Part shown: piece by piece, positions 33,962-42,881 of the stretch
Numbering within the stretch: position 1 is the first letter of the stretch
Layout: each line of letters begins with the position of its first letter
NCBI RefSeq assembly: GCF_017115095.1
Contig: NZ_JABXKI010000146.1
Coordinates: 2,501 to 62,108, forward strand
DNA length: 59,608 nt
Direction of reading: 5' to 3'
From: Nostoc sp. NMS4
GTDB taxonomy: Bacteria; Cyanobacteriota; Cyanobacteriia; Cyanobacteriales; Nostocaceae
Made by a program: the position numbers and the translations under genes
The notes under the pieces: model-generated
Database searches by the model: none
What the model was told of the DNA's origin: nothing
The model's input: the letters and a program-made list of their open reading frames with translations, nothing else

Positions 33962-35260
33962 ATGATTCAATTGCGAAAATTTAAACAACTTGTTGCTTTG
34001 GTACTGCTTGGCTTATTAACCAGTTGGATTGTAAGTTGCAGCACAGGTAATGTTAATACAAGTACAAAACAAGCGGCTTCAGGAGTGGGAACTGTTGAGT
34101 TTTGGACAATGCAACTCCAACCTCAATTTACCGACTACTTCAAAAGCCTAATTGCGAACTTTGAATCGCAAAATCCAGGTATAAAGATTAACTGGGTCGA
34201 TGTACCTTGGGCGGCAATGGAGAACAAAATATTAACAGCTGTCTCCGCAAAAACGCCACCTGATGTAGTTAACTTGAATCCGGGTTTTGCTTCTCAACTT
34301 GCCGGACGAAATGCCTGGTTAGATTTAGATGCGAAAGTCCCGAATGATGTACGTTCCTCCTATCTGCCGAATATCTGGAAAGCAAGCATACTAAATGGTA
34401 AGAGTTTTGGGATTCCCTGGTATCTCACCACACGGTTAACCATTTATAACACTGATTTATTAAAACAGGCAGGTATCAATAAAGTCCCTGCAACCTACGC
34501 AGAATTGGCACAAGCCGCACAACAAATTAAAGATAAGACGGGTAAATATGCCTTTTTTGTAACTTTCGTACCGCAAGATTCCGGTGAAGTGCTGGAATCT
34601 TTCGTCCAAATGGGAGTCACCTTAATAGATACTGAGGGTAAAGCGGCGTTTAATTCAGCACAAGGTAAAGCCGCGTTTCAGTATTGGGTAGACTTGTATA
34701 AAAAAGGGTTGCTTCCGAAAGAGGTTTTAACCCAAGGACATCGCCACGCGATCGATTTATACCAATCTGGAGAGACTGCCTTTTTAGCTTCTGGGCCAGA
34801 GTTCCTGAAAACGATCGCAAATAATGCCCCAAAAATTGCTCAAGCTTCGGGAATAGCACCTCAACTCACTGGTGACACAGGTAAGAAGAATGTCGCGGTG
34901 ATGAATATAGTTATTCCCCGCGATAGCAAACAACCAGATGGCGCTGTGAAGTTTGCTTTATTTGTCACCAATGACGAAAATCAGTTAGCCTTTGCTAAAG
35001 CTGCAAATGTCCTACCTTCTACAATCAAAGCATTGTCTGATAGTTACTTTAAAGATGTTCCAGCTAATGCTTCAACAATAGAAAAAGCGCGAGTTATGAG
35101 TGCTAAAGAACTCCCAAAGGCAGAAATATTAACCCCTACCTTGAAGGATTTCAATAAACTGCAAAAGGCTGTTTACGAGAACTTGCAAGCAGCAATGTTA
35201 GGAGAGAAGACTGTAGATAAAGCTGTTGAGGATGCGGCGCAGGAGTGGAACAATAGATAG
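33962..35260 (+). CDS. ABC transporter sugar-type substrate-binding lipoprotein
   Basis: The product is a family 1 extracellular solute-binding protein. The ATG at 33962 gives a proper lipoprotein signal (KFKQLVALVLLGLL, lipobox IVSC with Cys26); a GTG 45 bp upstream would add 15 residues and an implausibly long leader. The mature part shows VEFWTMQLQPQF, FESQNPGIKINWVDVPWAAMENK, TPPDVVNLNPGFA and SFGIPWYLTTR, as in sugar and maltose-type binding proteins. It would deliver a sugar or glycoside to a membrane complex, but no permease or ATPase gene is adjacent. Confidence 0.87.
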   Translation: MIQLRKFKQLVALVLLGLLTSWIVSCSTGNVNTSTKQAASGVGTVEFWTMQLQPQFTDYFKSLIANFESQNPGIKINWVDVPWAAMENKILTAVSAKTPPDVVNLNPGFASQLAGRNAWLDLDAKVPNDVRSSYLPNIWKASILNGKSFGIPWYLTTRLTIYNTDLLKQAGINKVPATYAELAQAAQQIKDKTGKYAFFVTFVPQDSGEVLESFVQMGVTLIDTEGKAAFNSAQGKAAFQYWVDLYKKGLLPKEVLTQGHRHAIDLYQSGETAFLASGPEFLKTIANNAPKIAQASGIAPQLTGDTGKKNVAVMNIVIPRDSKQPDGAVKFALFVTNDENQLAFAKAANVLPSTIKALSDSYFKDVPANASTIEKARVMSAKELPKAEILTPTLKDFNKLQKAVYENLQAAMLGEKTVDKAVEDAAQEWNNR

Positions 35261-35293
35261 ATAAATTCGTAATTCGTAATTCGTAATTATGAT

Positions 35294-36631
35294 TTACGAA
35301 TTATATTTGGTGTTTGCTAAAAAGTCGCCTACTAAATAAAGGGAACCGCACAAAACGATTAAATCTTCTGTGGTGGTGGTTGAGGTTGCGGCTTCTAGTG
35401 CTGTGAATAAATCTGGATGGATTTGGCGATCGCTTAATTCGGGGCAGAGGTTGTAAGCTAGGTTTGATAATTCCTGTAAATCGGCGGAAGTTCTACCTGG
35501 CCAGGGTTCTACTGGTATCGGCACTAAATAAAGGCGATCGCCTGGTCGCAGTAATGCGGTAAAAATATCAGTATGATCCTTATCGGCAAACATTCCCATC
35601 ACCCAATTGACAGGCTTGTGGTTAACTGCGTCTAAGCTATCAACATACTGGCGGAGAACTTGGGCGGCGGCGGTATTATGAGCGCCATCAAGTAATAATT
35701 TATGGTTTTTCCAAGTAGTCCATTGCATCCGCCCCGGCCATTTAGTTTTTGCTATGCCGTGAATTATGGCTTCTTCTGAAATCTGCCAACCCTGTTGTTG
35801 GAGAATTTCTAAAGCTGCTAAAGCCAAAGCTGAATTAGTTAACTGAATCTGTCCCGCTAACGGCAATGGATATTTAATAGAGTGATGGGCTGATTCTTTA
35901 ATTTCCCCCTCTGCCCCTCTGCCCCTCTGCCCCTCTGCTTCATATATATACTCTGCCCATCCTGTAGCGATTTGACGGGAGGGTTGGGGTGTAAAAAGTG
36001 GGCATTGTAATTCTAAAGCACGCGATCGCACTACTTTCTCTGCCTCTGGTGGCAATGTCCCAACCACAACGGCACATCCAGGTTTGAGAATACCTGCTTT
36101 TTCTCTAGCAATATCAGCAACAGTAGGGCCTAGTTGCTGCCAGTGTTCGCGGCTAATAGAAGTAATGAGCGTAACTAGCGGTTCCAAACAGACATTGGTT
36201 GCATCTAAGCGCCCTCCTAGTCCGACTTCTACCACAGCTATATCAACTTGTTGCTGGGCAAAATATAACCAAGCAGCCGCCGTAATTACTTCAAACTGAG
36301 TTGGCGGCTCGTCATCAGGATGAATAGCTGTTTGGACTTTTTGGAATAATTGGCTCAATTCCTCAGAGGAAATTGGCTGTTCATTCAGGCAAATACGTTC
36401 TGTCCAATCAACTAAATGGGGGGAAGTGTAACGTCCTGTCCGATAACCAGCCTCAGTGAGTACCGAGGAAAGATAGGCACAGACTGAACCTTTGCCATTA
36501 GTGCCAGCAACATGAATTATCGGGACTTGGTAATGGGGATTGCCAAGATTTGCCAATAGATTGACAATGCGATCGAGTCCCAGATGGACACCAAAGCGTT
36601 GCAGGGGTTGTATTACAGAATCGATATTCAA
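35294..36631 (-). CDS. folC: Folylpolyglutamate synthase / dihydrofolate synthase
   Basis: The 445-residue Mur-ligase-type enzyme has the ATP loop HVAGTNGKGSVCAYL (P-loop G43-S49), TSPHLVDWTERICLN, the AVVEVGLGGRLDATN block and LLDGAHNTAAA. It adds glutamate to dihydropteroate and folates in the cytoplasm. Between about residues 228 and 250 a low-complexity stretch (EGQRGRGAEGEIKE) is encoded by ccctctg heptamers, an intergenic-type repeat that has entered the frame without stopping it. Two further short tandem repeats precede the ATG. Confidence 0.9.
   Translation of the reverse strand: MNIDSVIQPLQRFGVHLGLDRIVNLLANLGNPHYQVPIIHVAGTNGKGSVCAYLSSVLTEAGYRTGRYTSPHLVDWTERICLNEQPISSEELSQLFQKVQTAIHPDDEPPTQFEVITAAAWLYFAQQQVDIAVVEVGLGGRLDATNVCLEPLVTLITSISREHWQQLGPTVADIAREKAGILKPGCAVVVGTLPPEAEKVVRSRALELQCPLFTPQPSRQIATGWAEYIYEAEGQRGRGAEGEIKESAHHSIKYPLPLAGQIQLTNSALALAALEILQQQGWQISEEAIIHGIAKTKWPGRMQWTTWKNHKLLLDGAHNTAAAQVLRQYVDSLDAVNHKPVNWVMGMFADKDHTDIFTALLRPGDRLYLVPIPVEPWPGRTSADLQELSNLAYNLCPELSDRQIHPDLFTALEAATSTTTTEDLIVLCGSLYLVGDFLANTKYNS
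35906..35938. repeat. ccctctg heptamer repeat inside folC
   Basis: Four tandem copies of a cccctctgcccctctg-type heptamer sit within the folC reading frame and encode the Gly/Arg/Glu-rich segment. The same repeat type is otherwise confined to spacers in this window. Confidence 0.75.
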
Positions 36632-36650
36632 GGAAGGGTGTGTGGGATGA

Positions 36651-36704
36651 GGGAGACAAGGGAGACAAGGGAGACAAGGGAGACAAGGGAGACAAGGGAG
36701 ACAA
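36651..36704. repeat. Six tandem 9-bp repeats (gggagacaa)
   Basis: Six perfect copies of gggagacaa lie about 20 bp upstream of the folC start. Farther on (about 36779-36800) a ttggcgtac 9-mer is duplicated. These are slippage-prone minisatellites; copy number likely varies between strains. The remaining spacer to 36895 carries nothing else I recognise. Confidence 0.85.
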
Positions 36705-36895
36705 GGAGATAAATAAAACTCCTAACTCCTAATACCAATTCTCTGTAAGCTTGCACTTAATAATTACTACTTCTTTCTTGGCGTACTTGGCGTACTTGGC
36801 GGTTCGTTTAATAAATACTAAGTGCATCTTTATAGCGAATTAGTATAACTCTTAACTCAGCACTCCTAACGCTCCATGTCTCATTAATTGATATG

Positions 36896-36931
36896 AATAA
36901 AAACGACTGCCTCTGTGAAGAGAAACAGTCG
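36896..36931 (-). terminator. Rho-independent terminator of psbY
   Basis: Reading the minus strand, cgactg and its partner cagtcg (36904-36909 and 36926-36931) enclose a loop with an inner ctct/agag pairing; the stem is followed by gtttttattc, a T-rich run. It lies about 30 bp after the psbY stop. Confidence 0.7.
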
Positions 36932-36959
36932 GGTAAAAAATGATGATATTGAGCCTAAT

Positions 36960-37085
36960 TTAAGCTTCTCTATCCAAAAAGCCTTGAATTTGTCTTAAGG
37001 CCGCAGCGCCAATATTAAACACTGCCCAGCTAGCAGCAATGGCAACTGGTGCTAAAACGATCGCTATACGGAAATCGATATCCAT
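36960..37085 (-). CDS. psbY: Photosystem II protein PsbY
   Basis: A 41-codon minus-strand ORF encodes MDIDFRIAIVLAPVAIAASW, continuing AVFNIGAAALRQIQGFLDREA. This is PsbY, a single-helix subunit at the edge of photosystem II beside cytochrome b559. The one transmembrane helix spans about residues 5-24, and the RQIQGFLDRE tail is characteristic. A GAGAGGGG purine-rich stretch precedes the ATG and a terminator follows, so it is probably transcribed on its own. It is easily missed because of its size. Confidence 0.93.
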   Translation of the reverse strand: MDIDFRIAIVLAPVAIAASWAVFNIGAAALRQIQGFLDREA

Positions 37086-37271
37086 ATCTAAGAACCCCTC
37101 TCTTAAGTAGAAATTAAAGTTTTGTCAACTGCTCTCATTTTTATTTTTAGCTGAAGTGGGCAATTTTTCCAAATCGAAATGTAAAGAATGTTTAAATTAT
37201 GGGGCATTGGGCATTGGGAATTGAGCATTAATTATTTCTTCCTTGCTCCCTTACTCCCCACTCCCAACTCC

Positions 37272-37799
37272 CTAAGACTTGCTAAAACCAATATCAGTAC
37301 CTTTACCAGCATGAACTAAAGCTAACTTTTGGTAACGTTTAGCGTGTTCAATCAGTTCTGCGGCTTCAATATCTGTTACTTGGCGTAATACTTTACCAGG
37401 AATACCGACAACTAGGGATAAAGGCGGTACATTTTTAGTTACGACTGCGCCAGCACCAATAATACTACCAGCGCCCACTCGTACCCCATCTAAAATCACT
37501 GCGCCAATGCCAATCAAACTTCCCCGCTCAATGTAAGCAGAATGTATGACAGCGCGATGCCCTACGGTAACATGATCTTCTAAGATTGTTGGAAAACCAG
37601 CATCACCATGTAAAATTGCACCATCCTGAATATTTGTGCATTCGCCAATTTCAATCAGTTCTACATCTCCCCTAACCACTGCTCCATACCAAATGCTCGC
37701 TCCTGTTGCTATATTTACCGAACCCATAACAACAGCATTGCTCGCAATGAAGGCAGCTTGAGAAAAATCAGGAGATGTCCAGTAAGAAGCGGTAGACAC
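37272..37799 (-). CDS. Gamma-carbonic anhydrase family protein
   Basis: A left-handed beta-helix protein built of hexapeptide repeats ([26 protein letters not shown] and onward). The zinc histidines of the gamma class are present in ILHGD and VGHRAVIH. I take the GTG at 37799 (VSTASYW), giving 175 residues, the normal length; the longer ORF to 37877 adds an unrelated, hairpin-coded leader. It may hydrate CO2 or serve as a scaffold; such proteins are sometimes labelled ferripyochelin-binding. It is too short to be CcmM. Confidence 0.82.
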   Translation of the reverse strand: MSTASYWTSPDFSQAAFIASNAVVMGSVNIATGASIWYGAVVRGDVELIEIGECTNIQDGAILHGDAGFPTILEDHVTVGHRAVIHSAYIERGSLIGIGAVILDGVRVGAGSIIGAGAVVTKNVPPLSLVVGIPGKVLRQVTDIEAAELIEHAKRYQKLALVHAGKGTDIGFSKS

Positions 37800-38038
37800 G
37801 ATAGAATATGAATATTGTACCCAGGAACACTGGAGAAACACCAACCTTCGAGGCTGGTTGCACAACCAGGATATCACAGTGTCAAGCCTCTACGCTGAGG
37901 AAAACACTAGCGAACAATGTTCCTGCCGCAACACCGTGTCTATGCAGCAGTGAGCAAGTAACTCAAAGTGGTTGAGCCGAAGTGTATAATCCAACCCAGT
38001 AGTGCTGGTGATGACAAAATTATGTTTGTACGCACTTC

Positions 38039-38551
38039 ATGATGAATCCAGGTTTGCAGTACCCGATGTTTGGGCCGGAAATACAGTGTCCCCATTGTCG
38101 CCAGACTATTCCGGCGCTGACACTAACAGATACCTATTTGTGTCCTCGTCATGGCGCGTTTGAGGCTAATCCTAAAAATGGAGAGTTAATCCATTTGCAA
38201 TCGGGCCGTCATTGGCGGAGGTGGAATAATGAATGGTATAGACAACACACTCATCCTGATGGTATTCGCTTTGAAATTCACGAAGCATTAGATAAGCTCT
38301 ATACCCAAGGCTTTCGAGCAACACGAGTGGTTATTGCCCGACGCTATCAGGAGTTGATGAGTGGCTATTTAGAACGCAGCACACCTTGGCGTGCTGGACA
38401 ACCAGAAGCTACGGCTGCGCGTTTATATGGCTTACCCGTGGAGTTTAGCCCCGATACTTCAGAAGATGACTGTTGGGAAGTGATTAATTTCGACTTGGAA
38501 AAAGAGCCTGGTGTCCCTGTACGCTACCCTTATTTCAGGTTGTTTGAGTAA
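38039..38551 (+). CDS. Cyanobacterial zinc-ribbon-like protein (TIGR02652 type)
   Basis: The 170-residue protein belongs, from memory, to a family found only in cyanobacteria and of unknown function. It starts with a compact zinc-binding arrangement, QCPHC (C17, C20) and LCPRHG (C35, H38), followed by SGRHWRRWNNEWYRQHTHPDG, a helical middle (GFRATRVVIARRYQELMSGYL) and a C-terminal VPVRYPYFRLFE. No membrane segment. The VOC protein gene follows after a 78-bp repeat spacer. Confidence 0.75.
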   Translation: MMNPGLQYPMFGPEIQCPHCRQTIPALTLTDTYLCPRHGAFEANPKNGELIHLQSGRHWRRWNNEWYRQHTHPDGIRFEIHEALDKLYTQGFRATRVVIARRYQELMSGYLERSTPWRAGQPEATAARLYGLPVEFSPDTSEDDCWEVINFDLEKEPGVPVRYPYFRLFE

Positions 38552-38629
38552 TGGTCATTTGTCATTAGTCATTTGTCATTAGTGAATAACCAAGGACAAA
38601 TGACTAAGGACTAAGGACTAAGGACTAAT
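38552..38629. repeat. gtcattt / aaggact heptamer repeats
   Basis: Inverted sets of heptamers (gtcatttgtcattagtcattt and, 40 bp on, gactaaggactaaggacta) fill the whole spacer between two plus-strand genes and end one base before the VOC start codon. Confidence 0.7.
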
Positions 38630-39073
38630 ATGCACCACGTTTCTATTCGGACTGCGAATATTCATCGAGCGATCGCTTTCTACGAACTTTTAGGGTTTAC
38701 AATTTCAGAACGTTTTACCACAGGCTACACCCTAGCTTGCTGGATGGAAGGATTGGGCGGCAGAATTGAACTTATCCAAATTCCCGAACCAAAACCAGCC
38801 CCAGATGCCTTTGCTGATGAACATTATGTGGGATATTATCATCTCTCGTTCGATTTAACTGAAATTACACCAGATTTACCTAGTTGGTTGACAAATTTAC
38901 AAGAACGTGCATTACTAGCTGCTGAGAGTCAAACCGAAGAATTACAACCGTTGAAGGTGCTTTTAGAACCGACACAACAGCAAATAGGCGATCGCATTTA
39001 CGAAGTGGCTTTTATCGCCGATACTGATGGTTTACCTCTAGAATTCATTCGGGTTTTAGCAAAACTCCCATAA
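38630..39073 (+). CDS. VOC (glyoxalase/bleomycin-resistance) family protein
   Basis: The 147-residue protein has the paired beta-alpha-beta-beta-beta modules of the vicinal oxygen chelate fold: HHVSIRTANIHRAIAFYELLGF, then GGRIELIQIPEP, YYHLSFDLTE and VAFIADTDGLPLEFIRVL. The metal ligands H2/H3, E51-region and E137-region are in the expected places. It may be a lyase, dioxygenase or binding protein; the substrate is unknown. Confidence 0.83.
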   Translation: MHHVSIRTANIHRAIAFYELLGFTISERFTTGYTLACWMEGLGGRIELIQIPEPKPAPDAFADEHYVGYYHLSFDLTEITPDLPSWLTNLQERALLAAESQTEELQPLKVLLEPTQQQIGDRIYEVAFIADTDGLPLEFIRVLAKLP

Positions 39074-39215
39074 TTTAGCTTTTTTATGACCTTTATTGCT
39101 AATATATTGTTTTTCTATATTGTTACCGAAGTCACAGATTTTTTTACCAGATTGAAGTGTAGTCACTCACGAAAATAATTATGTAACTTAATTTACAGGT
39201 ATATTTGCTAAATAC

Positions 39216-42059
39216 ATGTATGCATTTTCCAAATTTTATTCCAAATTTTATAAATATCCCTTGCCGTTATTACTTTTAAGTTTATGGCTAGTAGCAGTTT
39301 TTTTGTTAAGCGATCGACCTGCTCATAGCCAACATTCAGTTATATCTAACAAAGAAAAATATCAGTCAACCTTGCTAACAAAAACAATAATGTCCTCAAC
39401 ACTGACAGAAAATGTCCGTAAGACAGTGCTGGAGAATGGTCTAACTGTCCTGACAAAGGAAGTACATACTGCGCCAGTGGTGACGGTGCAGGTGTGGTAC
39501 AAGGTTGGCTCACGTAACGAAGAAGCGGGTGTAAATGGCATTGCCCACCAGTTGGAACACATGATGTTTAAAGGCACTTTAAATCGTCCAATTCAATTTG
39601 GACGTTTGTTTAGTGCTTTAGGTAGTGATTCTAATGCTTTTACCAGCTATGACCAAACTGCATATTACGGTACTGTGGAACGAAACAAGCTGAAAGCGCT
39701 CTTGATGCTGGAAGCAGACAGAATGCAAAATTGCCAGATTGAGCCAGAGCAATTAGCGAGTGAGAAGCGGGTAGTAATTTCGGAGTTGCAGGGTTACGAA
39801 AATAGTCCAGAATATCGCCTCAACCGCGCCGTCATGCAAGCGGTGTTTCCCAATCATGCTTACGGGTTGCCTGTAGGTGGTACTAAAGCTGATGTCGAGA
39901 AGTTTGAAGTTGAGCAGGTAGAAAAATATTACCGCAATTTTTATACTCCCGATAATGCCGTCTTAGTGATTGTTGGAGATTTTCAAGCTGCAAACACTCT
40001 CGAAACAATTAAAGAGGTGTTTGGCAAATTACCGAGGCAGGAGGCAGAGGGCAGGGGGCAGGAGGCTGGAGTTTCTCCCTCATCTCCATCACTCAGCACT
40101 CAACACCCAGCACTCAGCACTCCCATAGTATTGCGAGAACCGGGAGCAGGGCGGCTGTTACAAGTTGTGTATCCGCTACCGGATGCAAATCAACCGGATG
40201 TCCCGGCGCTGGATGTGATGGATTACATCTTGACAGAGGGACGGAATTCTAGACTTTATCAGGCATTGGTGGAATCAGGTTTAGCTAGTGAAGTTACAGC
40301 ATCCGTTACTAGTTTGCGAGAATCTGGCTGGTATGAGGTGTTGGTAACGGCTGGAGCTAAACAAGATTTGAAAAAAATTGACTCAATGTTGAGTAGCGCG
40401 ATCGCTAATGTAGCAGAAAAAGGTGTAACTTCTGAGGAAGTTGAACAAGCCAAAACTCAGTTAGCAGCAGATGTAATTTTGAGTAACCGTGATATCACCT
40501 CTCAAGCGATGCGATTGGGCACTGATGAGACAACTGTTGGTGATTATCGCTACACAGACCGCTATTTAGCAGCTGTTCGTCTGGTGAAGCCGACAGATAT
40601 TGTAGCTGTAATTAAAAAATATCTGACAAAAGAAGCGCGGACAGTCGGCTTTTTTGAACCAACCGAGAAGCGGATAACAGAAGTTGCTGATAAACCAGAC
40701 TCAGCCCAAACTACAGAAAATTTTTCTCCTGGCGCACCTGTGCTTTTTTCTGAGGTGGTGAAATACTTACCGTCTGTAGATTTGGCTATAGATGCAATTG
40801 CCCAACTCTTACCAGATGAATTTAAATTTACCAACGGACTGCGGATATTACTGTTAACCGACAGGAGTACTCCCACTGTCACCTTGAGCGGTTATATTCA
40901 AGCTGGGACGGAATTCGATCCAGATAATCAAGCTGGATTAGCTGCTTTTGTGGCAGATAATTTGCTAAATGGCACTAAGAGCAAGGATGTTTTAACTATT
41001 GCTAAAGTCTTAGGAGAACGAGGAGCAAGTCTAGACTTTCAAACCTACCGCGAAGGTGTGCATATCGAAGGTGATAGTTTAGCAGATGATTTGCCGATAC
41101 TCCTAGAGATATTGGCAGATGTGGTTAAAAATAGTAACTTTCCAGTCAAAGAATTGGAACTGCATCGCCAACAAACTTTAACTGATTTGCAACAGGAATT
41201 AGATGAGCCATCAGAAGTAGCCAGAAGGGTATTTGTTCAGTCAATTTACCCGAAAAAACATCCCTTACATACTTTTCCTACAGAGGAGAGTATACAGCAG
41301 ATTCAGCGCCAGGATGCGATTGATTTCAAAGCTAAACATTATCGTCCAGATACGACAGTGCTAGCGCTGGTGGGAGATTTTGATCTAGACAAAGTGCGAT
41401 CGCTGATTAAAAATAAGTTTGGAGACTGGGAAGTTAGCGGCCAAGCACCCACATTAAAATATCCTCCGGTGTCTCTACCACAGAAAATAGTCAGTATCAA
41501 CCCAGTTTTACCAGATAAAACCCAAGCTGTAACATATATGGGTTATACAGGCATTAACCGTTACGATCCTCGGTTTCATGCAGCCTTAGTATTGAACCAG
41601 ATATTGGGAGGAGATACCTTATCTAGTAGACTAGGTGCAGAAGTGCGCGATCGCCAAGGTTTGAGCTATGGAATTTATAGCTCCTTCCAAGCTGGGAAGA
41701 ATGCGGGTACATTTTTGATAGAAATGCAAACTAGTCCTGAAGATAGCAGTAAAGCGATCGCTAGCACCCGCCAAATTCTACAGCAAATCCATCAACAAGG
41801 TGTAACTGCACTAGAAGTAGAAACAGCAAAACGCACTCTCATCAGCAACTACAACGTTTCCCTAGCAAACCCAGAGGAATTAACAGATAGAATTCTGATG
41901 AATCAGGTGTACGGACTAGATAAAAGAGAATTGCACTCGTTCACTGATAAAATCCAGCAAGTCACCCTTAGCCAAGTTAATCAAGCGGCTCGTGAGTTAC
42001 TCCACCCAGATAAAATCGTAGTTGTTACTGCTGGCCCATCTGTGTTACCAGAGTGTTGA
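39216..42059 (+). CDS. M16 family metalloprotease, two fused domains
   Basis: The 947-residue protein has an N-terminal signal or anchor helix (about 14-34) and two M16 units. The first holds the inverted zinc motif HQLEH (111-115), with the third ligand in VVISELQGYENSPEY downstream; the second lacks the motif (TEFDPDNQAGLAAF in its place) but keeps LGAEVRDRQGLSYGIYSSF, as in processing-peptidase-like pairs fused into one chain. It probably degrades or matures peptides in the periplasm or thylakoid lumen. Residues about 272-303 are a Ser/Pro/Gln-rich insert encoded by intergenic repeats. Confidence 0.9.
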   Translation: MYAFSKFYSKFYKYPLPLLLLSLWLVAVFLLSDRPAHSQHSVISNKEKYQSTLLTKTIMSSTLTENVRKTVLENGLTVLTKEVHTAPVVTVQVWYKVGSRNEEAGVNGIAHQLEHMMFKGTLNRPIQFGRLFSALGSDSNAFTSYDQTAYYGTVERNKLKALLMLEADRMQNCQIEPEQLASEKRVVISELQGYENSPEYRLNRAVMQAVFPNHAYGLPVGGTKADVEKFEVEQVEKYYRNFYTPDNAVLVIVGDFQAANTLETIKEVFGKLPRQEAEGRGQEAGVSPSSPSLSTQHPALSTPIVLREPGAGRLLQVVYPLPDANQPDVPALDVMDYILTEGRNSRLYQALVESGLASEVTASVTSLRESGWYEVLVTAGAKQDLKKIDSMLSSAIANVAEKGVTSEEVEQAKTQLAADVILSNRDITSQAMRLGTDETTVGDYRYTDRYLAAVRLVKPTDIVAVIKKYLTKEARTVGFFEPTEKRITEVADKPDSAQTTENFSPGAPVLFSEVVKYLPSVDLAIDAIAQLLPDEFKFTNGLRILLLTDRSTPTVTLSGYIQAGTEFDPDNQAGLAAFVADNLLNGTKSKDVLTIAKVLGERGASLDFQTYREGVHIEGDSLADDLPILLEILADVVKNSNFPVKELELHRQQTLTDLQQELDEPSEVARRVFVQSIYPKKHPLHTFPTEESIQQIQRQDAIDFKAKHYRPDTTVLALVGDFDLDKVRSLIKNKFGDWEVSGQAPTLKYPPVSLPQKIVSINPVLPDKTQAVTYMGYTGINRYDPRFHAALVLNQILGGDTLSSRLGAEVRDRQGLSYGIYSSFQAGKNAGTFLIEMQTSPEDSSKAIASTRQILQQIHQQGVTALEVETAKRTLISNYNVSLANPEELTDRILMNQVYGLDKRELHSFTDKIQQVTLSQVNQAARELLHPDKIVVVTAGPSVLPEC
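40034..40122. repeat. Intergenic-type repeats inside the M16 protease gene
   Basis: About 90 bp made of ggaggcagagg-like and cactcagcactc-like short repeats, the kinds found in spacers here, lies in frame within the coding sequence and adds about 30 residues between two strands of the first domain. Confidence 0.75.
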
Positions 42060-42068
42060 GGTCGAACA

Positions 42069-42680
42069 ATGCTTTTATCCATTAAGACAAAGTTAAAACT
42101 AAGTAGAAAACAAGAAACAATGATGAGTAAACACGCAGGTATTGCGAGGTTTACTTATAACTGGGGTTTAGCGACTTGGAATAATCTTTATAAAGATGGA
42201 TTAAAGCCTAACAAATACATCCTTAAAAAGTTCTTTAACAACCACGTCAAACCTGAGTTTACATGGATTAAAGAAACTGGTATTTGTCAGAAAATAACTC
42301 AATATGCCTATGCTAGGGTAGCTAATCTCAGGAAGGATACGATCAATCAAATCACTACTTTCTTATGCAAAAACCACGCAAAAATAGTAGTAGAAGATTT
42401 AAACGTTTCTGGGCTGTTGTCCAATCATAAATTAGCACAAGTAATTGCTGATTGCAGTTTTCATGAGTTCAAAAGGCAGTTGGAATATAAAGCTAAAAAG
42501 TTTGGTTGTGAAATAATCATTGCTAGTCGTTGGTTCCCGTCAAGCAAAACCTGTTCAAATTGTGGTCATGTTCAAGATATGCCACTTAAAGAAAGAACCT
42601 ACAATTGTAAAAATTGCGGTCACTCGATGGATAGAGATTTAAATGCCGCGATTAATTTATCACGTTTGGCTAAAGCGTGA
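42069..42680 (+). pseudogene. tnpB: Internally deleted TnpB (IS200/IS605 accessory nuclease)
   Basis: The 203-residue ORF is a TnpB with the middle removed in frame. Residues 1-79 match the N-terminal domain (KLKLSRKQETMM, ARFTYNWGLATWNN, CQKITQYA); at Y81-A82 it jumps to ARVANLRKDTINQITTFL. Missing are roughly 200 residues including the first RuvC aspartate (GVDLG-type motif). Kept are RuvC-II (IVVEDLNVSG, E109), the zinc ribbon (C162/C165, C180/C183) and RuvC-III (DRDLNAA). It cannot cleave DNA but may still bind an RNA. It starts 10 bp after the M16 gene with no tnpA. Confidence 0.85.
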
Positions 42681-42732
42681 AAGCTTACCGAGGGATAACC
42701 GCTCCCATGCTCCCATTGAAGTAAGAAGTAAA

Positions 42733-42751
42733 TGTCTAGACTTGTCTAGTA
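42733..42751 (+). repeat. Right-end hairpin of the TnpB element
   Basis: A short palindrome (tctaga-cttg-tctag) 55-70 bp downstream of the tnpB stop is the kind of subterminal hairpin by which IS200/IS605 transposases recognise an element end. The DNA from the tnpB 3' end to here is where an omega-RNA for TnpB would lie. Confidence 0.5.
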
Positions 42752-42881
42752 TTTATATAGCAGAAAAGTATTAGGTAGAGATAAGCCACTGGCATGGATA
42801 ATATAAAGAATAGGTAAAGTGGTTTTTCCCGCAACCTATCAATTATTCCTGCTCATCAGCATTGCCTTTTGAGAATTAGTG

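Noticed and set aside
36498-36704. ORF upstream of folC with repeated SPL residues
   Set aside because: It is a translation of the gggagacaa tandem repeat read through into folC in another frame.
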